Below are positions 41,382 through 51,435 of a stretch of DNA of 64,000 nucleotides, in pieces; the first letter of the stretch is position 1, and the number at the start of each line of letters is the position of its first letter. The notes below the pieces were generated by a model. It saw nothing but the letters and a program-made list of their open reading frames with translations, searched no databases and was not told the DNA's origin. The position numbers and the translations under genes were made by a program. This DNA is from Rhodohalobacter mucosus. Its GTDB lineage: Bacteria; Bacteroidota; Rhodothermia; Balneolales; Balneolaceae. The stretch spans positions 48,266 to 112,265 of the forward strand of contig NZ_QGGB01000011.1 of NCBI RefSeq assembly GCF_003150675.1. The letters are read 5' to 3'.

Positions 41382-43967
41382 TCACTCCCACACCGTCGGA
41401 TCCCACCCTTTCATGCCGCGATTATTCACCGCCACCACCGTTACGGGTTTTGACAGATCTGCACGCCTCAGTGTGGCCTTTGTCTCCTCCACCACCTCTG
41501 AATGCGGATTTCCCATCATATCGGTGTAGCTCACGATGTAGTGATCGATGTCGCTCTCGGGATTGGCGTTCCACTGTGCCATAGCGCGGTTGCCGCCGAA
41601 ATCGACCACGCTAAGTCCGGTTACCTTTGAAGGGGCGCTGGCCAGCATCATAAACGTAGCAATGTTTGATTTGGCCACCTCTTTCAGCAGGTTGTGGTTA
41701 ATGGTCTCCAGGTGGTCGGTGGTCTGATGGTAGTTCGGGTTGCCCAGGATCGGATAGGAGCCGATGCCGCCGATCACGTCGCCGTACGCGTCAAAAAACG
41801 CATGAGCGTCGGTATTTCGGTAGTAGCGGGAGTCGTATGTAATCAGATCGGTAAACAGAATCGCGCCCGAATGCTGCACATCGCGGATCCCGTAATTGGA
41901 GAAGCGAATGGTGTTGTCGAGCCGGTGATGTCGGGTCCAGCCCATCATGTCGTTATTGATAACGCCCATAGCCCACAGGCCCTCTTCTCCGGCCAGGCGC
42001 GTAAACTCACGCGCACCCAGCAAACCTGACTCCTCTGCCGTCAGGGATGCAAAGATAATGGTGGCCGGCAGCGGGTTCTTTGCCAATATCCGGGCTGTCT
42101 CAAGAAGTACGGCGGTTCCGGAAGTGTTGTCGTCAGCGCCGGGACTTCGCTGAACCGAATCAAAATGCGAACTCAAAATGTAGACCACCTCGGGATGAGT
42201 CGTTCCTTCCAGCCGAGCAATCACGTTGGCGGTTTCGATATCGCCCGCCGGATTGAACCACTGGTATTCGGGCTCGTAGCCGAATGACTCCAGCGTTTCG
42301 TAGATATACTCCATCGCCTTGCGGTTGCCGGGTTGCGTGATGTGTTTGGAGCCGAAATCATAAAGTGACTTCTGGTAGTGCCACATGCGGGTCATGTTTA
42401 CCTCATCCACGGCTGCCTGAACGGCATCACGGATCGGGCCGTACATCTCCTCCGCTTTGGCCAGCAGGTTACGCTCGCTCTCCAGGTTGGCCTCCAGCCG
42501 GCTGATCAGGGTCTGTTTGGAGATTCGCTCACCGATCCTGACCAGGTAGACGCCCTGCTCTGGCGCGATGGTGTTGCCGCTGCGCTGGGCCACGACCAGT
42601 AGAAAGCTTCCGTCCGCACTCGGTTCCCACTCGTTTTCCATCGAAACGGTCCGCACGCTGTTGTTGTGAAACAGCCGGTGAAATTCCTTGGTCTCCACAT
42701 CGTAGATATGGGAACGACGGTGGCGTGACTCGCCCATCATGCCAAGCACCTTGTCGTTGTTCAAAAAGTGAGGGAAAAGTTCATGCTGGATATCAAACGA
42801 AAGCTGCTCGTCGACGGCATCGGCCGTGTGCACCATGTGCAGGTTCCAGCTGATGCCCTCGCGCAGCATGTAGGCCAGCTTGCTGCCGTCGGGCGACAGT
42901 GCCGGGTTTTGAATCGGAAAGAGTGATGCGGCCATGATTTCAGCCTGCGGCACCTGTTCTGTCAGATCGGCGCTGAAAATACCCGTTTCTCCGCCTTCAC
43001 TGTACATGTACGCCACCCGGTTGCCGCTCGCCGAAATGACCGGGGATGTGCCTTCCCAGCGGGTGATCTCACCTCTGTTCAGATCGAAAAGAACCACCGA
43101 TTCGGGCGAATCATATTCCGGAAGATCCGCACCCGGAAACGGGGAGCCCGGAGATGATCTGAAAATAATCCTGCTGCTGCCCGGTACGGGAATGGGGGAG
43201 TGCAGGTATCCGTCTGAACCGGTAACCATTTCCGCAGTTTCCGCACCCCATTGCAGGCGGTAGATGTCGCTGTGTCCGGGATGGTCGGGATCCGCGCCCG
43301 TGAAATAGAGCGTGCCGTTTTCATCAAATACCGGGTCCTGAACCATCAGTGGTCCGGTCGAAATCCTGCTCGTCTCCCCGTTTTGCAGATTGAGCATGTA
43401 CAGGTTCGTATTGAGGATTTCTTCAAGCATGAGTTCATTTCTTGCCTGTATAAACGCATCCCGGTCCCGGTTCTCGCGTGCCCGGGCCAGCTCCTGCTCA
43501 AGCTGTACCATTTTTTCGGAAACCGTTGACCGGGATAGAACCGCATTGCGTCCGTCAGGAGAAAAGATCAAACCCGTTCCTTCAACCGTATGTAGCTGTT
43601 CCGTGCCGCTGTCCGTGATCCGTGAGACCAACGTCCGGGTCACTCCGTCTCGGCTCTCCTGCCAGGCGAAGTGTCGGTTGTTGGGGCTGAACACAGGATT
43701 TCGTCCGTTCTTGCTAAGTTCATCCACCACATAAAGTTCACCGGTCAGCGTGGCGATCTGATCAAAAAAGAGATCTGCATCTTCACTGTCGAGAATGGCT
43801 AGGAAATCCTCCAGTGCCCCGATGTAGTCGCCCGCATCCCATTTCAGATAGGCAAGCGTATAGGGATCGTCGGACGCCTGAACTTCAGGCTGTGAAGCCC
43901 GTGCGATTGATAGTGTAAGGAAAACCAAAAAGATGAAAGATAGCACCAGCCGGATGGAAGAGGTCAT
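41382..43967 (-). CDS. Secreted M28 metallopeptidase with TolB-like beta-propeller repeats
   Basis: This 861-aa exported protein has a signal peptide (about 1-24, ending ARAS). Residues ~80-440 hold several TolB/PD40-like propeller blades (NPVFSPNNRHFAW, GLIFSPDGRNAVLS, PALSPDGSKLAYM). Residues ~560-775 form an M28 zinc aminopeptidase: SSHFDSV (metal His), PGADDNTSG (bridging Asp), TAEESGLLG (catalytic and metal Glu), VINNDMMGW (metal Asp) and TDHLETI (metal His). A C-terminal fibronectin-like stretch follows (about 780-861). All metal ligands appear present, so it should be active outside the inner membrane. Flanking inverted repeats and higher GC suggest an accessory insertion. Confidence 0.92.
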   Translation of the reverse strand: MTSSIRLVLSFIFLVFLTLSIARASQPEVQASDDPYTLAYLKWDAGDYIGALEDFLAILDSEDADLFFDQIATLTGELYVVDELSKNGRNPVFSPNNRHFAWQESRDGVTRTLVSRITDSGTEQLHTVEGTGLIFSPDGRNAVLSRSTVSEKMVQLEQELARARENRDRDAFIQARNELMLEEILNTNLYMLNLQNGETSRISTGPLMVQDPVFDENGTLYFTGADPDHPGHSDIYRLQWGAETAEMVTGSDGYLHSPIPVPGSSRIIFRSSPGSPFPGADLPEYDSPESVVLFDLNRGEITRWEGTSPVISASGNRVAYMYSEGGETGIFSADLTEQVPQAEIMAASLFPIQNPALSPDGSKLAYMLREGISWNLHMVHTADAVDEQLSFDIQHELFPHFLNNDKVLGMMGESRHRRSHIYDVETKEFHRLFHNNSVRTVSMENEWEPSADGSFLLVVAQRSGNTIAPEQGVYLVRIGERISKQTLISRLEANLESERNLLAKAEEMYGPIRDAVQAAVDEVNMTRMWHYQKSLYDFGSKHITQPGNRKAMEYIYETLESFGYEPEYQWFNPAGDIETANVIARLEGTTHPEVVYILSSHFDSVQRSPGADDNTSGTAVLLETARILAKNPLPATIIFASLTAEESGLLGAREFTRLAGEEGLWAMGVINNDMMGWTRHHRLDNTIRFSNYGIRDVQHSGAILFTDLITYDSRYYRNTDAHAFFDAYGDVIGGIGSYPILGNPNYHQTTDHLETINHNLLKEVAKSNIATFMMLASAPSKVTGLSVVDFGGNRAMAQWNANPESDIDHYIVSYTDMMGNPHSEVVEETKATLRRADLSKPVTVVAVNNRGMKGWDPTVWE

Positions 43968-43984
43968 GGATTAAAGCTTGATTA

Positions 43985-44640
43985 AAGTGAACGAGGCGAA
44001 TATATGTCGTGAAAATGTAAATTGCTTGAATACAGGGCACAGGGTACAAGGTACGTGGTGCAGGGTAAATACAGCAGGCTGCAGACATTACAAAAAAACT
44101 GACAGTTAAAAGCTCCGCAAGACCGTCAGGTCGGCACGTGCGAACGGGGAATTCATTCCCCGTGGAAGGCACATGGTGCAGGTAGCAGGTAACAGGTTAC
44201 ATAAATCTCCCATTAAGCTGATAGCTGAATGCTGAAAGCTGATAGCTCCCAAATTCCGCCAGGTCAAACAAACGAGAGGGGAATTTATTCTCTGTGAATT
44301 GACGGGCAGACGTCAGACGTCAAACGTGAAACGGGAGGGGGATGATCTCAGATTGGAGATATGAGATATCTGATCTCAGAAGTATCTATTTTTTTCATTC
44401 TGAGTATAAAAAATATACCGTGCCTTCGCTGACTGCTGACTATTGATCTCTGAAGAAATTTCGATATTGCCCGCTGAAGCCTGAAGCTGCTGCGCGCCGT
44501 TCGCAGTCCCGAGACTTCGGGAAAGCCTGAAGCCTGAAGCCTGCGCCATGCGCCTTGCCCCTAATCCGGCGCTGTCAGAATTCCTGAAAGGCACAGGAAA
44601 TGCTGACAGGCCTCTTCACGCCGTGTACCCTGAACCACGC
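43985..44640. repeat. Repeat-rich noncoding region
   Basis: This gene-free stretch of over 600 bp (within the 774-bp gap 43968-44741) has low-complexity motifs: GGTGCAGG/GGTAACAGG-like runs, AGCTGATAGCTGAATGCTGAAAGCTGATAGC near 44216-44248, and GCCTGAAGCCTGAAGCCTG near 44524-44545. Two diverged ~50-bp copies (about 44108-44163 and 44245-44300) each contain a GGGGAATTxATTC core. No convincing coding region is seen. It separates the accessory genes from aconitase and probably holds the acnA promoter near its right end. Confidence 0.7.
44507..44522. repeat. Short palindromic repeat, inverted copy of 41239-41256
   Basis: TCCCGAGACTTCGGGA contains the reverse complement of the core at 41239-41256, so the two copies face each other across the M28 peptidase gene. 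Confidence 0.7.
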
Positions 44641-44741
44641 CACTCCCACATTCCCAAAGATATTATCTCAGAAAAGCCCTATTTTAAGACGATAGGAAAA
44701 AAGCTATGTGGAACCAATAAAAAAGCATTCGAGGACCCTTT

Positions 44742-47453
44742 ATGACGAGCAACAATCCGCTTCAAGATACCAAAACGACATTCAAAACCGGCACGGGTGA
44801 TGCCCACCTCTACAGCCTGAAGAAACTGGAAGAATTGGGGTATGAGAAAGTGAGCAGGCTCCCCTTTACGATTAAAATTTTGCTGGAAGCCGTTTTGAGG
44901 GAGTTTGACGGATACGTGGTTACCGAAGAGGATGTGAAGGTGTTGGCTGAGTACAACGCCAAAAACCCGTCGGGTGAAATTCCCTTCAAGCCTTCGCGTG
45001 TGGTGCTTCAGGATTTTACGGGAGTTCCCGCAGTGGTTGATCTGGCTGCGCTGCGCTCTGCAATGAAGCGTATGGGAGGTAATCCGACCTCCATTAATCC
45101 TCAGGTACCGGTTGATCTTGTAATCGACCACTCTGTTCAGGTGGATATGTTTGGCCAGGAGTACGCATTCATGTTCAATGTTGAAAAGGAGATGGAGCGC
45201 AACCGTGAGCGATATGAGTTTCTGAAATGGGGGAAAGAGGCTTTTGATAACTTCCGCGTGGTCCCACCGGGACGCGGTATTGTACACCAGGTGAACCTGG
45301 AGTACCTGGCCAAGGGAGTTTTTACCCGTAAAGAGAAAGACGGTACCACCGTAGCCTACCCGGATACCCTTGTAGGAACCGATTCACATACCACCATGAT
45401 TAACGGACTGGGCATTCTGGGCTGGGGTGTCGGTGGCATCGAAGCGGAAGCCGCCATGCTGGGTCAGCCGATCTACATGCTCGTACCCGAAGTGGTCGGC
45501 GTAAAGCTGACCGGCAAGCTGCGTGAAGGGATCACCGCAACCGACCTTACGCTGACTGTCACCGAAATGCTTCGCCGACACGGCGTTGTGAGCAAGTTTG
45601 TGGAATTTTATGGTCCCGGCCTCAGCAACATGAGCCTGCCTGACCGCGCCACAATTGCAAATATGAGTCCGGAGTATGGAGCCACAATGGGCTTTTTCCC
45701 TATCGACAGCGAAGCTATTCGGTACATGAGCCGCACCGGCCGAAGTGACGAGCAGGTGAAGCTCGTGGAAGCTTACATGAAAGAGCAGGGGCTTTTCCGC
45801 ACAGATGACACTCCGGATCCGGAGTTCACCGAGGTGCTGGAACTCGACCTGGGCGATGTTGAAACATCACTTGCGGGGCCGAAGCGGCCGCAGGATCGTA
45901 TCACGCTGCCCAACATGAAGGAGACCTTTGAAAACTCACTCACGAGCAGTGATCCTACCATGGGCTTCAATCTCACCCAGGAGAAACTGGCCAACAAAGG
46001 TACGTTTAAAAATGGCCAGACAATCGACATGAAACACGGCGACGTGGTGATTGCGGCGATTACCAGCTGTACCAACACCTCCAATCCGAGCGTGATGCTT
46101 GGAGCCGGTATCATCGCCAAGAAAGCTGTCGAGAAGGGAATGAAGGTTCCTCCGTATGTTAAAACCTCATTGGCACCCGGTTCGCGAGTGGTAACCGAAT
46201 ATCTGAAGGAAGCAGGACTTACCGAGTATATGGATCAGCTTGGATTCAACCTGGTGGGTTATGGATGCACGACATGTATCGGTAACTCCGGTCCGCTGCC
46301 CGAAGCTGTTGAGAATGCTATCAAAGAGGGCGACCTGATCGCAGCAGGGGTACTATCCGGTAACCGGAACTTTGAGGGCCGCATCCATCCGTGGGTAAAA
46401 GCCAACTACCTGGCTTCACCGCCGCTTGTGGTGGCCTACGCGCTTGCCGGCACCGTGGATATTGACCTGGCCCATGAGCCGATTGGAAAGGACAAGGATG
46501 GCAACGAGGTTTACCTGAAGGATATCTGGCCATCATCTGATGAAATAACCGAGTTTCTGGATCAGGCAATTCGGCCGGAGCTTTTTGAGAAGATGTACAG
46601 CGATATTTTCGAGTCCGAAACGTGGGATAAAATTCCCGTCGGCGGTGGAGAGTTGTACGAGTGGAAAGAGGATTCAACCTACATTCAGGAGCCGCCTTTC
46701 TTTGTTGGAATGGGTGAAGAACCCGAGCCGATCCAGCCGATTGCAGGTGCACGCGTGCTGGTAAAAGTGGGTGATTCCATTACAACGGATCACATCTCTC
46801 CTGCAGGAAATATCAAAAAGGAGAGCCCCGCAGGACAGTACCTTATCAATAATGGGGTGGAAGAGAAAGATTTCAACTCCTACGGATCGCGCCGGGGAAA
46901 TGATCGTGTGATGACCCGCGGTACCTTTGCAAACGTGCGCTTCAAGAATCAGCTTGCACCGGGAACGGAAGGAGGATTTACCAAGTACCACCCCACGGGC
47001 GAGATTACCACCATCTTTGAAGCAGCCGAGAAGTACAAGGAGGAGGGAACTCCGCTTGTGGCGCTTGCCGGTAAAGAGTACGGAACAGGATCATCACGCG
47101 ACTGGGCTGCAAAGGGCACCATTCTGCTTGGCGTAAAGGCAGTAATTGCTGCATCCTATGAACGGATTCACCGGTCAAACCTGGTGGGAATGGGCGTGTT
47201 GCCTCTGCAGTTTGCCGACGGGGAAACACATAAAAGCCTTGGACTCGACGGATCCGAAGCGTTCACCATTCACATTGATGATGACCTGAAGCCACGGGAA
47301 ACCGTTAAGGTGGAAGCGAAGAAATCTGACGGCAGTGTGGTTAAATTCGATACTGTTTGCAGAATAGATACGCCGGTTGAGATCGACTACTTCCGCAACG
47401 GTGGTATTCTGCACAAGGTACTTCGCGATTACGTGGAAGAAGACAAGAAGTAA
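44742..47453 (+). CDS. acnA: Aconitate hydratase AcnA
   Basis: This 903-aa enzyme is of AcnA/IRP1 type. It converts citrate to isocitrate via cis-aconitate in the TCA cycle. The three cluster-binding cysteines are in [10 protein letters not shown] (about residue 442) and [12 protein letters not shown] (about 508 and 511), so it should hold a 4Fe-4S cluster. The N-terminal domain has [11 protein letters not shown] and [11 protein letters not shown]. The C-terminal swivel domain has DHISPAGNI and [16 protein letters not shown]. Length is that of full AcnA. A strong palindrome and a Rho-independent terminator follow. Confidence 0.98.
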   Translation: MTSNNPLQDTKTTFKTGTGDAHLYSLKKLEELGYEKVSRLPFTIKILLEAVLREFDGYVVTEEDVKVLAEYNAKNPSGEIPFKPSRVVLQDFTGVPAVVDLAALRSAMKRMGGNPTSINPQVPVDLVIDHSVQVDMFGQEYAFMFNVEKEMERNRERYEFLKWGKEAFDNFRVVPPGRGIVHQVNLEYLAKGVFTRKEKDGTTVAYPDTLVGTDSHTTMINGLGILGWGVGGIEAEAAMLGQPIYMLVPEVVGVKLTGKLREGITATDLTLTVTEMLRRHGVVSKFVEFYGPGLSNMSLPDRATIANMSPEYGATMGFFPIDSEAIRYMSRTGRSDEQVKLVEAYMKEQGLFRTDDTPDPEFTEVLELDLGDVETSLAGPKRPQDRITLPNMKETFENSLTSSDPTMGFNLTQEKLANKGTFKNGQTIDMKHGDVVIAAITSCTNTSNPSVMLGAGIIAKKAVEKGMKVPPYVKTSLAPGSRVVTEYLKEAGLTEYMDQLGFNLVGYGCTTCIGNSGPLPEAVENAIKEGDLIAAGVLSGNRNFEGRIHPWVKANYLASPPLVVAYALAGTVDIDLAHEPIGKDKDGNEVYLKDIWPSSDEITEFLDQAIRPELFEKMYSDIFESETWDKIPVGGGELYEWKEDSTYIQEPPFFVGMGEEPEPIQPIAGARVLVKVGDSITTDHISPAGNIKKESPAGQYLINNGVEEKDFNSYGSRRGNDRVMTRGTFANVRFKNQLAPGTEGGFTKYHPTGEITTIFEAAEKYKEEGTPLVALAGKEYGTGSSRDWAAKGTILLGVKAVIAASYERIHRSNLVGMGVLPLQFADGETHKSLGLDGSEAFTIHIDDDLKPRETVKVEAKKSDGSVVKFDTVCRIDTPVEIDYFRNGGILHKVLRDYVEEDKK

Positions 47454-47477
47454 TATGGAACATCATTGCTCGGGTAC

Positions 47478-47504
47478 CATGGCATCACTTCAAGTGACGC
47501 CATG
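47478..47504. repeat. 27-bp near-perfect palindrome downstream of acnA
   Basis: CATGGC-A-TCACTT-C-AAGTGA-C-GCCATG forms a long hairpin with one mismatch and a minimal loop, 25 bp beyond the acnA stop. It could be an mRNA 3' stabiliser or a protein-binding site. No T run follows. Confidence 0.75.
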
Positions 47505-47592
47505 ACTCGTGCTTATCAATGTTCATTCCGGGTTTGCTTAAGAATTTACTTCCAACTTACGATAAGAGTTGAAATGATTCACAAACCAGGAG

Positions 47593-47621
47593 CCCGGTTT
47601 TGATAAAGCCGGGTTTTTTTA
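47593..47621 (+). terminator. Rho-independent terminator after acnA
   Basis: A 9-bp stem (CCCGGTTTT / AAAGCCGGG, one G-T pair) with a 3-base loop is followed by seven T. It is about 140 bp after the acnA stop within the 316-bp gap 47454-47769. Confidence 0.85.
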
Positions 47622-47769
47622 TCTCGATCGCAGGGTTGATGAATCCGCATGAATTTCGATAATTTCAACTTACATGAATCGAATTAAAGCTTATATTCGT
47701 TAATCTCAGTCAACAGAAAATCAAAAGAATAAACAGGTTTGCCCCTGTAAATCTCAGTTCAAACCGATC

Positions 47770-48945
47770 ATGGAAGTCAGTTCAGGCAAAAAAACAGGTA
47801 CGCCATCGCCTTTAACGGATTTTTCGCAGGAGAATCTTCGCCTGTTACTTGATACCATTGAAGGGATTACACATACAAGGGAGTTCAAGGCGGTTCTCAA
47901 TGAGAGTCTTGAAGCAGTTCGCCTGGTAATGGAGTCGGAAGCCAGTTCCCTGATGCTGCTGGATGAAGATTCCGGAGAGCTGCAGCTGCGTATATCGACC
48001 GGCCCCGTAAGTGAGGAGGTAGCCGGGAAACGCATTCCCAAAAACAAAGGGATCGCCGGATGGGTGGTCAGAAACCGCTCGCCGTACATTACCAACGATA
48101 CAAGCAAGTCACCTGAGTTTTTTGGTGAACTTTCGGAAGGTTTCCGAACAAGAAACGTAATTTGTCTTCCCCTCATTAACCGTGACGATGAAGTAATAGG
48201 TGTTGTTCAGGCACTCAACAAGAAAGAGGACAAAGATTTTAATGAAAGTGATATACCTGTCTTTGAGGCACTTGCAGACCATATCACCATTGCCATTGAG
48301 CGTACCCGGTATGTAGACTACCTTCACCTTCGCCTCAAGGAGAAAGATGTGCTGGTTGCTGAAATGAACCATCGTATAAAAAATAATCTTCTGGCTTTAA
48401 ATACGCTTCTCAGTATCGAGCTGGAAGGTATAAATGATGAAACGAGCAGCCGGATTCTCAAGAACATGGATCGACGGATCAATTCCATGTTTGACCTGCA
48501 CAACATGCTGATTGAAAAAAATCTGGAAAAACAGGTTCGTCTGGACAACTACCTGGAGCAGATTGCTGCAAAAATTCAGGAATCGATGGGCCACATTTTC
48601 AGTGATGCGGAGATTACGTTTTCAGGGGATCAGATTGAGGTGAGCCAGGAACAGGCCCTGCGGTGCGGACTGATACTCAATGAACTGATCGTCAATATTT
48701 ACAAACATGCTTTCACCGAGTCGGATGAGGAGGGAGAAATCAGGGTTCGGCTTGAAAAAGGAGAGGATAAAGTGAAGCTCAATGTGTCGGACAACGGAGT
48801 GGGATTGCCTGAAAGTTCAGATGCCGGCAATAAAGACTCTATGGGTATGTGGATCGTAGAAGAACTTTCAGAAAAAATGGGTGCAAGTATTGATGTTGTG
48901 AGTAAAAAGGGTACACGGTTTGTGATCTCCTTTCCAATGAAGTAG
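47770..48945 (+). CDS. GAF-domain sensor histidine kinase (HisKA_2), first of a tandem pair
   Basis: This 391-aa soluble kinase has a GAF domain at residues ~35-180 (EASSLMLLDEDSGEL, KGIAGWVV, ICLPLINRDDEVIGVVQALN). A HisKA_2-type domain follows, with His201 in EMNHRIKNNL and a coiled linker before it. The HATPase domain (about 280-388) has LILNELIVNIYKHAF and DNGVGLPE boxes. Such kinases often sense cytoplasmic signals or light/redox via GAF, but no ligand can be read from the sequence. No response regulator is adjacent. It has a close paralogue immediately downstream. Confidence 0.92.
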   Translation: MEVSSGKKTGTPSPLTDFSQENLRLLLDTIEGITHTREFKAVLNESLEAVRLVMESEASSLMLLDEDSGELQLRISTGPVSEEVAGKRIPKNKGIAGWVVRNRSPYITNDTSKSPEFFGELSEGFRTRNVICLPLINRDDEVIGVVQALNKKEDKDFNESDIPVFEALADHITIAIERTRYVDYLHLRLKEKDVLVAEMNHRIKNNLLALNTLLSIELEGINDETSSRILKNMDRRINSMFDLHNMLIEKNLEKQVRLDNYLEQIAAKIQESMGHIFSDAEITFSGDQIEVSQEQALRCGLILNELIVNIYKHAFTESDEEGEIRVRLEKGEDKVKLNVSDNGVGLPESSDAGNKDSMGMWIVEELSEKMGASIDVVSKKGTRFVISFPMK

Positions 48946-49052
48946 CCGCTCGCTTTCAGGCCGTTTCAGGAATTACTCAGGCAATTGGTCATTTATGTGA
49001 AAAATACGTATACATATCTCTGAGTGTAAAACGTCAAAATCGGAACAAAACC

Positions 49053-50219
49053 ATGGCAAACATGGACGATATGAAGGTCAGTGATCAGGATTTTCCTGAG
49101 GGGGAAGGCAGCCAGCGTTTACTGATGGATACCCTCGAGGGTATAGATCACACGGAAGAATTTAAATCGGTATTGGTCGACAGTATGGAGTCAACCCGGC
49201 TGGTCATGAATACGGAAGCAAGTTCCCTGATGCTGATGGATGAAGAAACGGGTGAACTGTATGTGAGTATGCCTACGGGGCCGGCCAAGATGTCGGTGGC
49301 GGGTAAAAGCATACCCCAAAGTAAAGGAATTGCAGGGTGGGTAGCAGAGAACAAAAGGCCATACATGACTAATGATGTTGCAAATTCTGAACATTTTTAC
49401 GGGGAACTGGCTGAAGATTTTAAAACAAGAAACATCATCTGTGTGCCGCTGATCAACCGGGAGAACAAGGTAATCGGTGTGATGCAGGCATTGAATCGCA
49501 GAAACGGAGAAGAGTTTACATCAAGGGATATACCGGTGTTTCAGTCGCTGGCTTCACACTTTACACTGGCAATTGAACGTTCCAGGATGATCGACCGCCT
49601 GCATGATCGCCTGCAGCAAAAAGATGCTATCATTGCAGAGATTCACCATCGGATTAAAAACAATCTTCAGATCATATCCGCACTGGTTGAGGATGAACTC
49701 CCGTTGATCAAGGATAAGCATGCAGAAACGGTACTGCAGGGTATTTCACTCCGCATTCAGTCGATGTCGCGGCTGCATGATATGTTGAGTGAAAAAAATA
49801 TCAAGAACACCGTCGATCTGAAGGAATATTTATCCCAGCTATCCGATAAGATCCGTGATACAATGAGCTCCATTCTTTACGATGTACAGATTGAGCTCGA
49901 CAGTGAAGAGATCGTGGTGAAACAGGACCAGGCGCTTTTGTGTGGACTGATTTTGAATGAACTTTTGATCAATATTTATAAACACGCGTTTCAGTATGAA
50001 GATGACGAGGCAAACATAAAAATGTCTCTATTTCTCAAGGATCATATAGTACATCTCAGGGTTTCTGACAATGGGGTGGGGCTGCCCGATGACTTCAAAC
50101 TCAGAAAGAAAGATTCGATTGGCATGTGGATTGTCGATACCCTGCTGAAAAAACTGAATGCAGAGATGAGTGTGGGATCGGATGAAGGAACACGATTCGA
50201 GATCCGTTTCGAAGCATGA
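49053..50219 (+). CDS. GAF-domain sensor histidine kinase (HisKA_2), second of a tandem pair
   Basis: This 388-aa protein is similar to the preceding one along its whole length, indicating tandem duplication. The GAF domain (about 30-178) has EASSLMLMDEETGEL and KGIAGWVAEN. The phospho-acceptor is probably His199 in EIHHRIKNNLQIISAL. The HATPase domain has LILNELLINIYKHAF and DNGVGLPDD. The divergence is spread evenly with the catalytic motifs kept, so both copies are likely active with different inputs or partners. A 107-bp gap separates the two. Confidence 0.92.
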   Translation: MANMDDMKVSDQDFPEGEGSQRLLMDTLEGIDHTEEFKSVLVDSMESTRLVMNTEASSLMLMDEETGELYVSMPTGPAKMSVAGKSIPQSKGIAGWVAENKRPYMTNDVANSEHFYGELAEDFKTRNIICVPLINRENKVIGVMQALNRRNGEEFTSRDIPVFQSLASHFTLAIERSRMIDRLHDRLQQKDAIIAEIHHRIKNNLQIISALVEDELPLIKDKHAETVLQGISLRIQSMSRLHDMLSEKNIKNTVDLKEYLSQLSDKIRDTMSSILYDVQIELDSEEIVVKQDQALLCGLILNELLINIYKHAFQYEDDEANIKMSLFLKDHIVHLRVSDNGVGLPDDFKLRKKDSIGMWIVDTLLKKLNAEMSVGSDEGTRFEIRFEA

Positions 50220-50265
50220 AAGCAGAACAAGACTCCGAAAAGTTCATGCACAACAGGATATCAGT

Positions 50266-51435
50266 TCAAACAGGCCACTTCCCAAGTCCGTGCATTGTAA
50301 ATATTTTTGCAAACAGGCCCGACAGGGGTGTATTCAGCATCAGTGAAACCAGGCCCCTGTAAAAAGCGGAAGATGACTCCTTTCTTCCCAGATGCATGTT
50401 GAGCTCAGCACGCCGCGCAACCTGACGGGCAATTTTTTTCCTTTCGGATGAGTACTGCCGGAACAGTACAGGGTATTTTTCAGGCAGGGTGAGTGCTTTC
50501 TGAATCACACTAAAGGTTTCTTCTGCATCCAGCCAGCCCAGATTCATTCCCTGCCCGCCAATAGGGCTCACTATGTGTGCAGCATCACCGGCAAGCAGGC
50601 ACCTGCCATGATGAAATTGTTCAGCTAAAAAATGCTGTACCCCGAAACTGCTGACCATTGAATTTCTGCAGCCGTCTAGTGAATGGCCAAGCCTATGCTG
50701 AATAAATTTTTCAAGCTGCTTGCTTTGCGGTTCACGGATGTATTCGTCGGTTTTAACGACCCAGCGCCGCTGACCGTCCGGAAGGGGAAAACACTCTATC
50801 AATCCCTCTTCGTGAAGGTATACAGCCGCATCATGGCCAAAAGAGGTATTGTCTGTATAATCGCCCATGATGTATGTATCGGGATAGGATTTTCCATGGA
50901 AGGGTATATCAAGAGCATCTCTCAGGAAGCCTGTTTTACCATCGCAGCCAACAACAAATTGTGAGGATATTCTGCAATTCGCTCCGTTTTTTTTATAGGC
51001 AACCTGAACCCGGTCTTCATTATTATCCTGAATTTCGGTTACCTCCGCACCCCGTAAAAGGCAATCGGATTTCAGTTTATTCACTTTATCAGAAAGAATT
51101 TTTTCTGTTCTCCACTGAGGAAGCGACAGGATATAACGGTGTTCGCCCGGAAGATTGTCAAACGTGATTTTACCGATGCGGTCTCTGTTCCAGAAGGCGA
51201 TGCCGCTCCGAATTTTCAGCCCTTGATTCAGAAAAGCCGGTGTTAATCCGCAATGGTCAAAAAGATTGAGAGAAACGGGGTGTATGCCAAGTGATTTGGA
51301 GTGCGGATCGATAGTTGAGTTTTTTTCCAGTACCGTGCATGAGATTCCTGCATTCAGTAGACGTATCGCAAGATAGAGGCCCACGGGCCCGCCTCCGATA
51401 ATCGTGATATCTGTATCAGTCTCATGAATGGTCAT
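50266..51435 (-). CDS. FAD-dependent monooxygenase (UbiH/PHBH-like)
   Basis: This protein of ~389 aa is a group A flavin hydroxylase. The N-terminal Rossmann motif is ITIIGGGPVGLYLAIRLL, with the acidic end CTVLEKN. The middle has the VVGCDGKTGFLRDAL segment (DG motif), and the second FAD motif is CLLAGDAAHIVSPIGGQGMNLGWLDA. Such enzymes hydroxylate aromatic or quinone precursors using NAD(P)H and O2. The start at 51435 lies inside the methyltransferase end, an overlap that couples them; a Met 3 codons upstream (51444) is possible. It is the last gene of the type III PKS operon. Confidence 0.9.
   Translation of the reverse strand: MTIHETDTDITIIGGGPVGLYLAIRLLNAGISCTVLEKNSTIDPHSKSLGIHPVSLNLFDHCGLTPAFLNQGLKIRSGIAFWNRDRIGKITFDNLPGEHRYILSLPQWRTEKILSDKVNKLKSDCLLRGAEVTEIQDNNEDRVQVAYKKNGANCRISSQFVVGCDGKTGFLRDALDIPFHGKSYPDTYIMGDYTDNTSFGHDAAVYLHEEGLIECFPLPDGQRRWVVKTDEYIREPQSKQLEKFIQHRLGHSLDGCRNSMVSSFGVQHFLAEQFHHGRCLLAGDAAHIVSPIGGQGMNLGWLDAEETFSVIQKALTLPEKYPVLFRQYSSERKKIARQVARRAELNMHLGRKESSSAFYRGLVSLMLNTPLSGLFAKIFTMHGLGKWPV

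Noticed and set aside
43968..44741. Coding region or mobile element in the repeat-rich gap
   Set aside because: Open frames there are short, full of repeat sequence and lack any domain; no transposase or target-site duplication is visible.
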